Origin: Alicyclobacillus_A sp963788285
GTDB taxonomy: Bacteria; Bacillota; Bacilli; Alicyclobacillales; Alicyclobacillaceae
Reading direction: 5' to 3'
DNA: 64,000 nucleotides
Assembly (NCBI GenBank): GCA_963788285.1
Contig: CAWBGB010000006.1
Location: 62,001 to 126,000 of the forward strand
Numbering within the stretch: position 1 is the first letter of the stretch; each line of letters starts with the position of its first letter. The notes below the pieces were generated by a model. It was not told the origin of the DNA and ran no database searches. It worked only from the letters and a program-made list of their open reading frames with translations. The position numbers and the translations under genes are program-made. Positions 18,038-26,044 of this stretch are shown here, one piece after another.

Positions 18038-18478
18038 GTGTCAGTACAAACTTTTGAGCCGTTTGTGGGACGTTCATCGTCTCCAGTCCGAAACGAAGTT
18101 GAAAAAGGCGCCATTCGCAAGTTTGCAGACGCTATTGGCGATCCCAATCCGCTCTATCGCGAGGGAACTGGTGCCGATGGACGTATTGTCGCTCCTCCGA
18201 CATTCAGTCGAACGTTCGACTACGGGCAGATTCCGGATCTGCCCTTGCCCAAAGAAGGGCTGATTCACGGAGAACAACAGTTTGAGTACTTCCGCCCAAT
18301 CTACGCTGGCGACGTGCTGTACTGCAGTTCAAAACTGAGTGAAGTCCATGAAAAGAGCGGACGATTTGGCTCAATGATCTTTTTGGTCTTTGAAAACACA
18401 GCGGTGGACGACTCCGGGGCGTTGGTCGTGCGGGAGCGGCTAACTGCGATTTACCGCGAACAGGGGGGAGCGGCGTGA
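18038..18478 (+). CDS. MaoC-like N-terminal (FAS1-type) dehydratase domain protein
   Basis: A 146-residue hot-dog-fold protein starting at GTG 18038 right behind AGGAGGGG. It contains ADAIGDPNPLYRE and HGEQQFEYFRPIYAGDVL, the signature of the FAS1-like dehydratase half of MaoC pairs. In actinobacteria and Alicyclobacillus-like bacteria this half pairs with a second MaoC subunit to form a heteromeric hydratase acting on enoyl-CoA or hydroxyacyl thioesters. That partner is the next gene, overlapping by four bases. Frame is open further upstream, but no better ribosome site exists there. Substrate is not known. Confidence 0.82.
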   Translation: MSVQTFEPFVGRSSSPVRNEVEKGAIRKFADAIGDPNPLYREGTGADGRIVAPPTFSRTFDYGQIPDLPLPKEGLIHGEQQFEYFRPIYAGDVLYCSSKLSEVHEKSGRFGSMIFLVFENTAVDDSGALVVRERLTAIYREQGGAA

Positions 18479-18888
18479 GCCAGAAGCGATTTGCCGTCGG
18501 CGACAAGCTGGGCCCCTTGATTAAACCACCAGTGACAAAAACTCAACTGGTGATGTACTCTGGCGCATCTGGGGATTTCAACCCCATTCACACGGTGGAT
18601 GAGTTTGCCAAGGAGGTTGGACTCGGTGGCGTGATTGCGCACGGCATGCTCACCATGGCCTTTGTGGGACAGATGTTGACCGATACAGCGGGAACGCCTG
18701 GGGCATTGAAGCAGTTTCGTGTGCGCTTTAGCGAAATGGTTCGACCCGGTGACGTCATTGTCTGCGAAGGTGTTGTCACAGATGTTCGCGATGAGGATGG
18801 TGTGCAGTGGGTGTCGTGTGACGTCTCCGCCATCGTCCAACAGGACGGGCGAGTCGCTGTGAAAGGGCATGCCCTGTTTACCGTATAG
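18475..18888 (+). CDS. MaoC-type (R)-specific hydratase subunit
   Basis: A 137-residue hot-dog protein with the hydratase-2 motif: YSGASGDFNPIHTVDEFAKE and GGVIAHGMLTMAFVGQ, carrying the catalytic Asp/His pair of the overhanging segment. GTG 18475 overlaps the preceding stop (GTGA), which implies translational coupling and supports a two-subunit enzyme. It would hydrate trans-2-enoyl-CoA or dehydrate 3-hydroxyacyl-CoA in the surrounding acyl-CoA pathway. Followed by an SDR 59 bp downstream, which could oxidise the hydroxyacyl product. Confidence 0.87.
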   Translation: MSQKRFAVGDKLGPLIKPPVTKTQLVMYSGASGDFNPIHTVDEFAKEVGLGGVIAHGMLTMAFVGQMLTDTAGTPGALKQFRVRFSEMVRPGDVIVCEGVVTDVRDEDGVQWVSCDVSAIVQQDGRVAVKGHALFTV

Positions 18889-18946
18889 GCGAATTTCATA
18901 TGCATGAATCACACTTGAAAACAGGGAGAAAAGGAGCGAATGGAAC

Positions 18947-19708
18947 ATGGGGAACTTGACAGGAAAGACAGCCATGGTGACAGGAGCAGCGCGCGGTATT
19001 GGAGCGGCGACTGCCGAACGTCTCGCAGCGGACGGTGCGAACATTGCGGTGGTAGATTTAGATGAAAAGGCTTGCGAAGCAGTCGTCGCGCGCATTCGCG
19101 AAGGGGGCGGTGAAGCCATTGCTGTAGGGTGCAACGTCACCGACGCTGCACAAGTGGAAGCGGCCGTTGAACGAATTGCCTCGACATTTGGAACGGTAGA
19201 CATGCTTGTCAACAATGCAGGTGTCATTCGGGATAATCTTCTGCACAAGATGACCGAAGAGGATTGGGACACCGTGATGAACGTGCACTTGCGTGGGCAC
19301 TTTCTGTGTAGCCGCGCTGCGCAGAAGTACATGGTGCAACAGAAGTACGGCAAGATTGTCAATGTCAGCAGCACTTCTGCCCTCGGCAACCGTGGGCAGG
19401 CGAACTATTCCGCAGCAAAAGCCGGTATTCAGGGATTTACGAAGACGTTGGCGATTGAACTAGGGCCGTTCAACATCAATGTGAACGCGGTGGCGCCTGG
19501 TTTCATCGATACGGAAATGACGCGGCAGACCGCAGAACGAATTGGTGTCAACCCGGAGGACCTTAAGGCATACGCGGCCAAAGAAATACCGCTCCGCCGC
19601 GTAGGTCGTCCACAGGACGTGGCAAACGTGATTGCGTTTCTCTGCAGTGAAGATGCAAGTTTCGTGTCCGGCCAGGTTATCTACGTCGCAGGTGGTCCAC
19701 GCGCCTAA
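18947..19708 (+). CDS. SDR-family 3-oxoacyl reductase (FabG-like)
   Basis: A 253-residue classical short-chain dehydrogenase. The NAD(P)-binding motif TGAARGIGAATAERL is at about residues 12-26, and NNAG is present in MLVNNAGVIRDN. The catalytic serine lies in NVSSTSALGN and the YxxxK pair in NYSAAKAGIQG. The sequence is close to FabG/acetoacetyl-CoA reductase types, so it probably interconverts 3-oxoacyl and 3-hydroxyacyl thioesters. ATG 18947 follows GGAGAAAAGGAG at workable spacing. The cluster position behind two MaoC genes fits a beta-oxidation-like role. A truncated carboxylase gene begins at its stop codon. Confidence 0.9.
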   Translation: MGNLTGKTAMVTGAARGIGAATAERLAADGANIAVVDLDEKACEAVVARIREGGGEAIAVGCNVTDAAQVEAAVERIASTFGTVDMLVNNAGVIRDNLLHKMTEEDWDTVMNVHLRGHFLCSRAAQKYMVQQKYGKIVNVSSTSALGNRGQANYSAAKAGIQGFTKTLAIELGPFNINVNAVAPGFIDTEMTRQTAERIGVNPEDLKAYAAKEIPLRRVGRPQDVANVIAFLCSEDASFVSGQVIYVAGGPRA

Positions 19709-20539
19709 TCCAGGCTTTGTGGATTCCTCGACTCTCGAAGGTTCGGCGAAGGAGGTCGAAGTGCCGCCAATTGGCGACGTCGGCGATCAACCAGACCGGC
19801 GGTTGGATGAAGTGAAGAAGTTGGTCCCGACGCATAAAAACCGAGCCTACGACATGAAGCGGCTCATCCGCTCCATTGTCGATACAGGTAGCTTTACTGA
19901 GGTCAAGCCCGACTTTGGCGCAGCGCTGATCACGGGTTTAACCCGGCTTCACGGCTGGGTGGTCGGTATTGTGGCCAGCCAACCGTTGGTACGCGCTGGC
20001 GCGTACGGGACTGCTGAATGTGACAAGGCAACGTCGTTTCTTTGCGTGTGCGACTCCTATCACATTCCTCTCGTGTTTCTCCACGACGTACCTGGATTTC
20101 GCGTCGGTAGCGTAGCAGAAGTTGAAAAGATGGCGACCAAAATCATGGTGTGGAATCAAGCGCTTGCATGGACCACTGTCCCAAAGTTTTCAGTTGTCAT
20201 CAGCAAGAGCATTGGAGCGGCTTACAGCAATATGTGTGGTCCCAACATGGGAGTGGACTTTGTGGTGGCTTGGCCGACAGCAGAGATTTCTTTTACTGGA
20301 CCCGAGGTGGGGGTGAATGTAGTGTACGGCAGGCGATTGGCGCAGTCTCCGAATCTTGCTGAAGAACGTGCACAACTTCTAGAAGGATGGGAGTTTGATA
20401 GTGCCCCTTATCGTGCGACCGCGAAGCACCTTCTGACGACGTCATTGATCCTCGAGACACCCGGCGGTTTCTCTGTCGCGCACTGGATGTGGCTTGTCAC
20501 AAAAACGACGGCAAGGGTCAACGTCTGCTCGCAAATTGA
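19709..20539 (+). pseudogene. Truncated acyl-CoA carboxylase carboxyltransferase
   Basis: The frame following the SDR stop encodes only the C-terminal half of a biotin-dependent carboxyltransferase: DTGSFTEVKPDFGAALITGL, LVFLHDVPGFRVGSVAE, SKSIGAAYSNMCGPNMG. The N-terminal half of about 240 residues is missing. Near 20425-20440 a frameshift moves the end of the protein into another frame, where DVIDPRDTRRFLCRALDVA, the usual C-terminal signature, is read to a TGA at 20537. Truncation plus frameshift make an active enzyme very unlikely. It would have been the beta subunit of a propionyl-, methylcrotonyl- or geranyl-CoA carboxylase. Confidence 0.85.
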
Positions 20540-20571
20540 CCGACCGGTTTTTAGAAAGGGGAAATCAGGAC

Positions 20572-21553
20572 ATGCGTCAATGGCAGGTTCAGGCGCTTGG
20601 GGAACCACGCGATGTGTTGAAACTGGTGGAAGTTCCGAAACCAGATGTCATGGCAGGTCAGGTTCGGATTCGCGTCGAGGCAGCGGCTGTCAATTTCCTG
20701 GACATTCTCGTGTGTCAGGGCAAGTATCAGGAAAAACCGCCTCTGCCATTTACGCCGGGGGCGGAAATTGCGGGCGTGGTCGAAGACGTTGGGGAAGGTG
20801 GCTCGCTTCGCCCAGGTCAGCGAGTGGTAGCGATGTCTCAACTGCCAAACGGTGGGTTCGCGGAGTGTGTCTCGGTTTCTGAGCGGGATGTGTACGAAAT
20901 ACCTGAATCCATCGCTGCGTCAGTGGCGGCTGCACACTTCATTACCTACCAGACGGCCTACTACGCCCTGCATACCTGTGCAAATCTGCAACCTGGCGAA
21001 ACGTTGCTTGTGCATGCGGGCGCTGGAGGCGTCAGGATCGGCTGCCATTCAAATCGGGAAGGCAGCTGGAGCGGTGGTCATTGCTACTGCGGGGGGAGCC
21101 GAAAAGGTCGAGATTTGTCGCAGGCTTGGCGCGGATGAAGTCATTGACTACCGTGCGGGAAGCTTTATCGAAGTGGTAAAGGAACGGACGCAGGGCCGCG
21201 GTGCCAACGTGGTGTTTGACCCCGTAGGGGGAGACGTCTTCGACGCCTCCCGCAAGTGTATTTCGTTCATGGGACGACTACTGGTCATTGGGTTTGCGGG
21301 GGGACGCATTGCTGACGCGCCAACAAACCATGCGCTGGTCAAGAATTACTCGATTGTGGGTGTCCACTGGGGATTGTTTCGTCGGCTCATGCCGGAGAAA
21401 GTCCGGGAAATCGAGGATAGGTTGGTCGACATGATGCTGGAAGGCACCATCCAGCCGTCGATTTACAAGGAATACCCGTTTGATGCTTTACCTGACGCGC
21501 TTGAGGAACTTGCAACCCGAAAGACCTGGGGAAAGCTGATTCTGAAACCGTAG
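20572..21553 (+). pseudogene. Frameshifted NADPH:quinone oxidoreductase (MDR)
   Basis: The first frame starts at ATG 20572 behind AAAGGGG and encodes the catalytic domain (EVPKPDVMAGQVRIRV, VNFLDILVCQGKYQEKPPLP) up to the Rossmann start LLVHAGAGGV. About one extra base near 21033 then shifts the frame. The rest, SAAIQIGKAAGAVVIATAGG to the end at 21553, is in another frame. Joined, they give a full-length protein of about 326 residues. The member resembles quinone oxidoreductases often found with acyl-CoA dehydrogenase/carboxylase gene sets. A single-base correction would restore it, so sequence error is possible. Confidence 0.85.
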
Positions 21554-21658
21554 GCCAAAGAGCTTTCACTGGGAGCGTATTTCAAGCCTCTTGAAATTGT
21601 TGTAAAATGGAAACGGGAACCTCACTACATATCGCCCTTAACAAGGAGGTAGGAACAC

Positions 21659-22099
21659 ATGATCCCAGAAGTGCAAGATCAGTATCAATTGCTCGTGTCT
21701 GTACATCGTAGCGTGGACAAGATGGTGGCCGACCTCGGCGACGAGCAATGGTTAAAAAAGCCGGCTGAAAACTTCAACAACATCGCAAGTGTTGTAGAGC
21801 ATGTGGTCCTGGTGGAACGTAAGTTTTTCGCAGCCTTGGAGGGCGCTTCTGCGGACATTGACGTCCAAGCCCCGTTCCGAGCCAGCCACTGGGATGTCGC
21901 TTCCATCAAGCGCCAGTGGCAGGAGAATTTGCGGATAGCAGAAGAAACTCTATCCAAACTGACGGAGCAAGATTTGACTACTCCTGGTTTGAAACTCGGC
22001 GTTGGGGAACTGAACAAACGACAGCTACTGTCGTACATGATTGCCCACACGGCGCACCATCGTGGTCAGATTCCTCTTATCAAGAAACTGCTCGGTTGA
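21659..22099 (+). CDS. DinB-family four-helix metalloprotein
   Basis: A 146-residue DinB/YfiT-like protein. The metal-binding histidines of the fold are visible as VVEHVVLVERKFF on helix 2 and AHTAHHRGQIPLI on the last helix. The family includes bacillithiol or mycothiol S-transferases and many proteins of unknown role; DNA-damage regulation is known only for the founding member. ATG 21659 follows AAGGAGGTAGG. It is monocistronic and ends in a hairpin before the convergent helD gene. Substrate thiol unknown. Confidence 0.87.
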   Translation: MIPEVQDQYQLLVSVHRSVDKMVADLGDEQWLKKPAENFNNIASVVEHVVLVERKFFAALEGASADIDVQAPFRASHWDVASIKRQWQENLRIAEETLSKLTEQDLTTPGLKLGVGELNKRQLLSYMIAHTAHHRGQIPLIKKLLG

Positions 22100-22132
22100 G
22101 CTTGATGTGCCCTGTGCTTCCAAACAATGTGA

Positions 22133-22158
22133 GGCGGTCCGCACCGGTACGGGCCGCC
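22133..22158. terminator. Hairpin between dinB and helD
   Basis: GGCGGTCCG (22133-22141) pairs with CGGGCCGCC (22150-22158) with one G-T wobble, in the 120-bp gap between two convergent genes. Only ATTTACA follows on the plus strand. Confidence 0.6.
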
Positions 22159-22221
22159 ATTTACACATGGAATTGTGTTCGGTTGTGCCAGGTGCTAAGC
22201 TTCCATTTCCGTCGAGAAACC

Positions 22222-24450
22222 TTATCTCTCCGCCTCGCGCAGAAGTTCTGCGTCACCGCAGTCGATGACGGTCAAATGGTGCAATGCACGCGTACAGACC
22301 GTGTAAAACAGCCTCTTCTCATTCACCTTGTAGTCCGCGGCGTCGGGGACGATGACGGCGTCAAACTCCAATCCTTTCGCTAGGTAAGATGGCACGACAA
22401 CAACGCCAGTTCGAAACACGCGGTCCTCCTTTGTGAACAGGACCGCCTGGATGTCTGGTTGAAGTGAATTGTACATGGATTGTGCGCGCGCTGCTGTTCG
22501 GCAAATGATGGCAATGGACAAGTCTTTCATCGCCTGGTAACGACGTACGTACTCCAGTACTGCCTCTCGCACGGTGTCTCCATCCGCACGAACAACGGTA
22601 GGCGGTTCTCCTGAGGTGCGAATCGGTTCACTGACGCCAGGTTCCCCAAGTACGGACTGGGCAAACTGCAGAATCTCTCGCGTTGACCGGTAACTCTTAG
22701 TGAGTCTGAAAAACGCAACCTGTCCTTCGCCAAACACCTCGCCGAGGTCATGAAATTCATCCCGATTCATGTACGGATGAATGGATTGGTGCATATCGCC
22801 GAGAATGGTAAACCCAGATCTAGGGAATATACGGCGCATGGTTTCGTACTGCAGCCACGTGTAATCCTGAGCCTCATCAACGAGTACGTGCCGAATATCC
22901 TTTTTCACAGCCGGTCCAACCACGGTTGAGTATAAGTACACAAGGGGCGCAGTGTCTTCGTAGGGAATGGTCTTCTCACTGCGTAAGTCATCCACGGTAA
23001 CGTTGCGAATCTGATGGATGTCGTTTGGACACGGCAAGCCATTCGTCACGCTATTCCAAATGTCGGTGTTCTCGAACAACTGGACGTACAGGCGCATAGG
23101 CAGGGACCGGATGTGCCGGCGAAAGGTCGATTTGAGTTCTCGCACGACTTTCGCTGCTTTGCTACAACTCATCTGATGAATTTCTTCTTCGGTGCCGATG
23201 TAGTTGTTCTTTGCGAGCAGCCTCTGTTCAAATCGTTGTTGCAGTTTTTCCTCCACTTTTTGCAACGCTCTGTCCACGTAGGAAGTGAGGTGCTGAAAAC
23301 GTGCAGGCAGGTTGTACCGCTTCAGCGGCCCGTAGAACAGCTCAGTCATCCTCTCTGCCCTGACAATGGTCTTGCCACGGTACACCAGATCTTCAAAGGG
23401 CATCCCCTGCTCACCAAGGTACGCAACGTAGCGGCGCATCAACTCGTAAAACGAACGCGAGAATTTAAACGCGATGGCCGCACTCTTTTCGCTTGAGGAA
23501 TCTTCGTTAGCGGTGAGGATGCCTTCCATGTGCGTGTAAAAATCCTCAAATGGCGCGTCGACATCGAACACACGCCGAACGTAATCCTGGAACGTGTCCT
23601 GGAGCATGTTTGACTCGCCGAGCTCCGGGAGTACGTTGGACACGTAATCTTGAAAAATACTGTTGGGTGCAAACAGAAGAATGTTGTCTGCGGTTACGTG
23701 TTGTCGGCGAATGTACAACAAGTACGCGACCCGCTGCAATGCGATGGATGTCTTGCCACTGCCGGCCGGCCCTTGCACGATGAACACTCGATGATTCACA
23801 TTGCGTATCGCCTGATTTTGCTCCTTCTGGATGCTGGTCACGATGGATGACATCTTGTCGTCCGCGTGCTTGGCCAGCATGGCTTGCAGAATCTCGTCGC
23901 CAATGCGGACGTCCGTGTCGAACATCGCTTCGAGGGTACGGCCTGTAATCTTGTACTGGCGTTTTAACGTCATCGTACCTGACACTGGTCCTTCTGGACC
24001 GTTGTATTCCACCGTGCCGGGCGAAAAATCATAGTACAGGCTGCATATTGGTGCTCGCCAATCGTATACCAACAGGGAGTGTTCTTCTGGCTCGCGGACG
24101 GTTGCAATCCCGATGTAGATCTTTTCCGCAGTTTGTTGCCCTTGTTCGCGAAAGTCCATCCTTCCGAAGTACGGACTTCGTTGAATTCGTTCGTATTGAC
24201 GGACGGTGTTTTGGAACACTTCGTGTTCACGTTCCTGCCCCGCCAAATCGGAAACATGTTGCGCTTGCAATATCCGGGTTTCCTCATTCGCGGCGTCATG
24301 GGCGACGTTTTCCCACATGTATCTTCGATGTTCGACGAGTTCACGCAGTCGTCGATCGGTTGCGTGTTCGGCGGTGTCTCGCAGTCTATCAATCACGTCT
24401 TGTACGTGGTTCAAGTAGTTTTGTTCCTCTGTCCACTGTCTTTCGTCCAT
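22222..24450 (-). CDS. helD: HelD-type RNA polymerase recycling ATPase (UvrD/Rep superfamily)
   Basis: A 742-residue superfamily 1 helicase-like ATPase. Starting at ATG 24450 (behind GGAGGT), it opens with a charged coiled-coil arm (residues about 1-90) like that which HelD inserts into the RNA polymerase secondary channel. Walker A is IVQGPAGSGKTSIALQRVAY, motif II is VDEAQDYTWLQYE, motif III FTILGDMHQSI, and the C-terminal motifs include LTKSYRSTREI and AKGLEFDAVIVPD. HelD releases stalled RNA polymerase from DNA and nucleic acids. The frame runs 80 codons further upstream, but that part is intergenic by composition. It is divergent from the ilv operon. Confidence 0.88.
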   Translation of the reverse strand: MDERQWTEEQNYLNHVQDVIDRLRDTAEHATDRRLRELVEHRRYMWENVAHDAANEETRILQAQHVSDLAGQEREHEVFQNTVRQYERIQRSPYFGRMDFREQGQQTAEKIYIGIATVREPEEHSLLVYDWRAPICSLYYDFSPGTVEYNGPEGPVSGTMTLKRQYKITGRTLEAMFDTDVRIGDEILQAMLAKHADDKMSSIVTSIQKEQNQAIRNVNHRVFIVQGPAGSGKTSIALQRVAYLLYIRRQHVTADNILLFAPNSIFQDYVSNVLPELGESNMLQDTFQDYVRRVFDVDAPFEDFYTHMEGILTANEDSSSEKSAAIAFKFSRSFYELMRRYVAYLGEQGMPFEDLVYRGKTIVRAERMTELFYGPLKRYNLPARFQHLTSYVDRALQKVEEKLQQRFEQRLLAKNNYIGTEEEIHQMSCSKAAKVVRELKSTFRRHIRSLPMRLYVQLFENTDIWNSVTNGLPCPNDIHQIRNVTVDDLRSEKTIPYEDTAPLVYLYSTVVGPAVKKDIRHVLVDEAQDYTWLQYETMRRIFPRSGFTILGDMHQSIHPYMNRDEFHDLGEVFGEGQVAFFRLTKSYRSTREILQFAQSVLGEPGVSEPIRTSGEPPTVVRADGDTVREAVLEYVRRYQAMKDLSIAIICRTAARAQSMYNSLQPDIQAVLFTKEDRVFRTGVVVVPSYLAKGLEFDAVIVPDAADYKVNEKRLFYTVCTRALHHLTVIDCGDAELLREAER

Positions 24451-24504
24451 CTCGGCAGCACCTCCGGAGGAATGTGTGACAAACTGTGAATGACTGCACG
24501 GTAT

Positions 24505-24532
24505 ATCATATCCGATAATCCAAAATTTACAA
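24505..24532 (-). promoter_or_regulatory. Candidate sigma-A promoter of helD
   Basis: On the minus strand TTGTAA (24532-24527) and TATGAT (24510-24505) are 16 bases apart, and the -10 ends 54 bp before the start codon. The -10 matches consensus in five of six positions. Confidence 0.55.
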
Positions 24533-24848
24533 TTCTTGTAGGCCGCCTTGTATGGAATGATAGCCATGTAATAGTTTACTTGTTCATGTTGGGACACCGC
24601 ATCTCGCGATATCTCTTTTTGGTGGTCGGAATCTCTAGGTATTCGATGCCTCATCATCATGATAAAAATAATTTCGTCGATGCGGTACATAAATGGTCTC
24701 GTTGTGGAATGAAAACTGACATAACGGTACGCAATACCTCCCGAATCACTTTGTCACAATTTTTTCAAAATTTAAACTCGTTCATATGTAGCGAGAAAGT
24801 AATCGCTTACATCAGATGCGCCGCAACGGCATGGGTGCAAACGTTGTA

Positions 24849-24877
24849 TTGACCAGAAGGAAAGCCATCAGTACAAT
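24849..24877 (+). promoter_or_regulatory. Sigma-A promoter of the ilv-leu operon
   Basis: TTGACC (24849-24854) and TACAAT (24872-24877) have the ideal 17-base spacer and each match consensus in five of six positions. Transcription would start near 24884, about 18 bases before the first paired bases of the riboswitch. The 400 bp between this promoter and the helD promoter hold nothing else I recognise. Confidence 0.75.
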
Positions 24878-24901
24878 CACAACAACAAGGAATTGAGGTT
24901 G

Positions 24902-25021
24902 GATTCAGGAGGGTATCTAGGGTTCCGCTGTGGTCGGCCACAGGTCTTGCTGGACCGAGCGATACCGACACCGAGGGGTGTACACCGTGAGGATAAAAAC
25001 CTCTGCGGAAGGTTCTGAACC
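24902..25021 (+). promoter_or_regulatory. ykkC-family riboswitch, ppGpp subtype by context
   Basis: Conserved ykkC blocks appear in order: CTAGGGTTCCG (24917-24927), hairpin CTGTGG/CCACAG (24928-24943), CTGGACCGAGCGATACC (24950-24966), hairpin ACACC/GGTGT, TACACCG (24981-24987), and GAGGATAAAAACCTC (24989-25003). The outer stem pairs GATTCAGGA (24902-24910) with TTCTGAACC (25013-25021). Known subtypes sense guanidine, ppGpp (2a), PRPP (2b) and other nucleotide compounds. The 2a form typically precedes branched-chain amino acid genes, exactly the gene set here. The subtype is therefore inferred from context; class membership rests on the motif run. It is expected to turn the operon on when ppGpp rises. 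Confidence 0.88.
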
Positions 25022-25075
25022 AGGGTGCTGTGACGTGTGCTTTGGTTTGAGCCCAAGGCAGAGGTCTATTTATTA
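24999..25075 (+). terminator. Riboswitch expression platform (conditional terminator)
   Basis: ACCTCTGC (24999-25006), part of the last aptamer stem, is complementary to GCAGAGGT (25058-25065), which is followed by CTATTTATT. In between, CTTTGG and CCAAGG can extend the stem. Forming this hairpin would destroy the aptamer's final stem, so ligand binding should prevent termination. This is the geometry of a ligand-activated switch. Confidence 0.7.
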
Positions 25076-25120
25076 CCTTATATAATTCAAATATTTCGAC
25101 ATCGTCAGGGAGGATGCAGC

Positions 25121-26032
25121 ATGGAACAGTGGATATTCATGAATGGTGATTACGTACGGCGCGAAGACGCGAAAGTCTCTGTCTTTGACCATGGGTTTCT
25201 ATATGGTGATGGAATTTTCGAAGGAATCCGATCTTACGACTGCAATGTTTTTCGTTTGGAAGAACACGTAGAGCGGTTGTTCGAATCCGCCAAGGCGATT
25301 CTCCTAGACCTCCCTTATTCTCCGACAGAAGTTGAAGACATGGTTGTGAAAACCCTCCAAAGGAACGAACTGTCCAGTGCGTACGTCCGTCTCGTTGTCT
25401 CGCGAGGTGAAGGGAATCTCGGGCTTGATCCATTTGCCTGTCGCAACCCTCAGGTCATCGTGATTGCCGAGCAGCTGGCGATGTTCCCTCAGGAAATGTA
25501 CGATGTCGGCACATCTTTGGTCACTGTGGCGACTCGGCGCAACCGCCCGGACGCACTGAACCCCAAAATCAAGTCTCTCAACTACCTTAACAACATTCTC
25601 ATTCGCATTGAAGCACACCAAGCCGGCGTGTCCGAAGCTTTGACACTGAATACGGAAGGCTATGTCACTGAGGGTTCTGGAGATAACGTGTTTGTCGTCA
25701 AACGGGGTGTTCTGTATACACCACCCTGTTACTTGGGCGCGCTAGACGGCATCACTCGCCGCGCTGTCATGGAAGTGGCTGAAAACATGGGCTACGTCGT
25801 GAAAGAGGAACCATTTACGCTTCACGACGTATACACAGCGGACGAAGTCTTCCTCTCTGGGACGGCGGTGGAGATTATGCCTGTGGTTCGCGTCGACAGC
25901 CGACAAATTGGCGACGGACGGCCTGGTCCCCATACGCATCGATTGCTCGAAGGGTTCCGAAAGTTGACTCGACAGGATGGTGTCAAATATACGCTGACGC
26001 CAGTTTCTAGTGTTCATGCAGAACTTGCGTAA
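25121..26032 (+). CDS. ilvE: Branched-chain amino acid aminotransferase
   Basis: A 303-residue fold-type IV PLP enzyme that makes valine, leucine and isoleucine from their 2-oxo acids and glutamate. Visible family features are VFDHGFLYGDGIFEGIR near the N-terminus, the PLP lysine in NPKIKSLNYLNN, and LTLNTEGYVTEGSGDNVFVV. The C-terminal part reads EVFLSGTAVEIMPV. ATG 25121 follows CAGGGAGGATG; the longer frame to 25037 lies in the leader RNA and is rejected. It is the first gene of the operon, controlled by the riboswitch 100 bp upstream. D-amino acid transaminase is the main alternative fold member, but the operon context settles the call. Confidence 0.95.
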   Translation: MEQWIFMNGDYVRREDAKVSVFDHGFLYGDGIFEGIRSYDCNVFRLEEHVERLFESAKAILLDLPYSPTEVEDMVVKTLQRNELSSAYVRLVVSRGEGNLGLDPFACRNPQVIVIAEQLAMFPQEMYDVGTSLVTVATRRNRPDALNPKIKSLNYLNNILIRIEAHQAGVSEALTLNTEGYVTEGSGDNVFVVKRGVLYTPPCYLGALDGITRRAVMEVAENMGYVVKEEPFTLHDVYTADEVFLSGTAVEIMPVVRVDSRQIGDGRPGPHTHRLLEGFRKLTRQDGVKYTLTPVSSVHAELA

Positions 26033-26044
26033 GGGTGCGATGTG

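Noticed and set aside
24490..24852. 120-codon plus-strand frame between helD and the ilv promoter
   Set aside because: It begins inside the helD promoter region, ends inside the ilv -35 box, has odd composition and no ribosome site.
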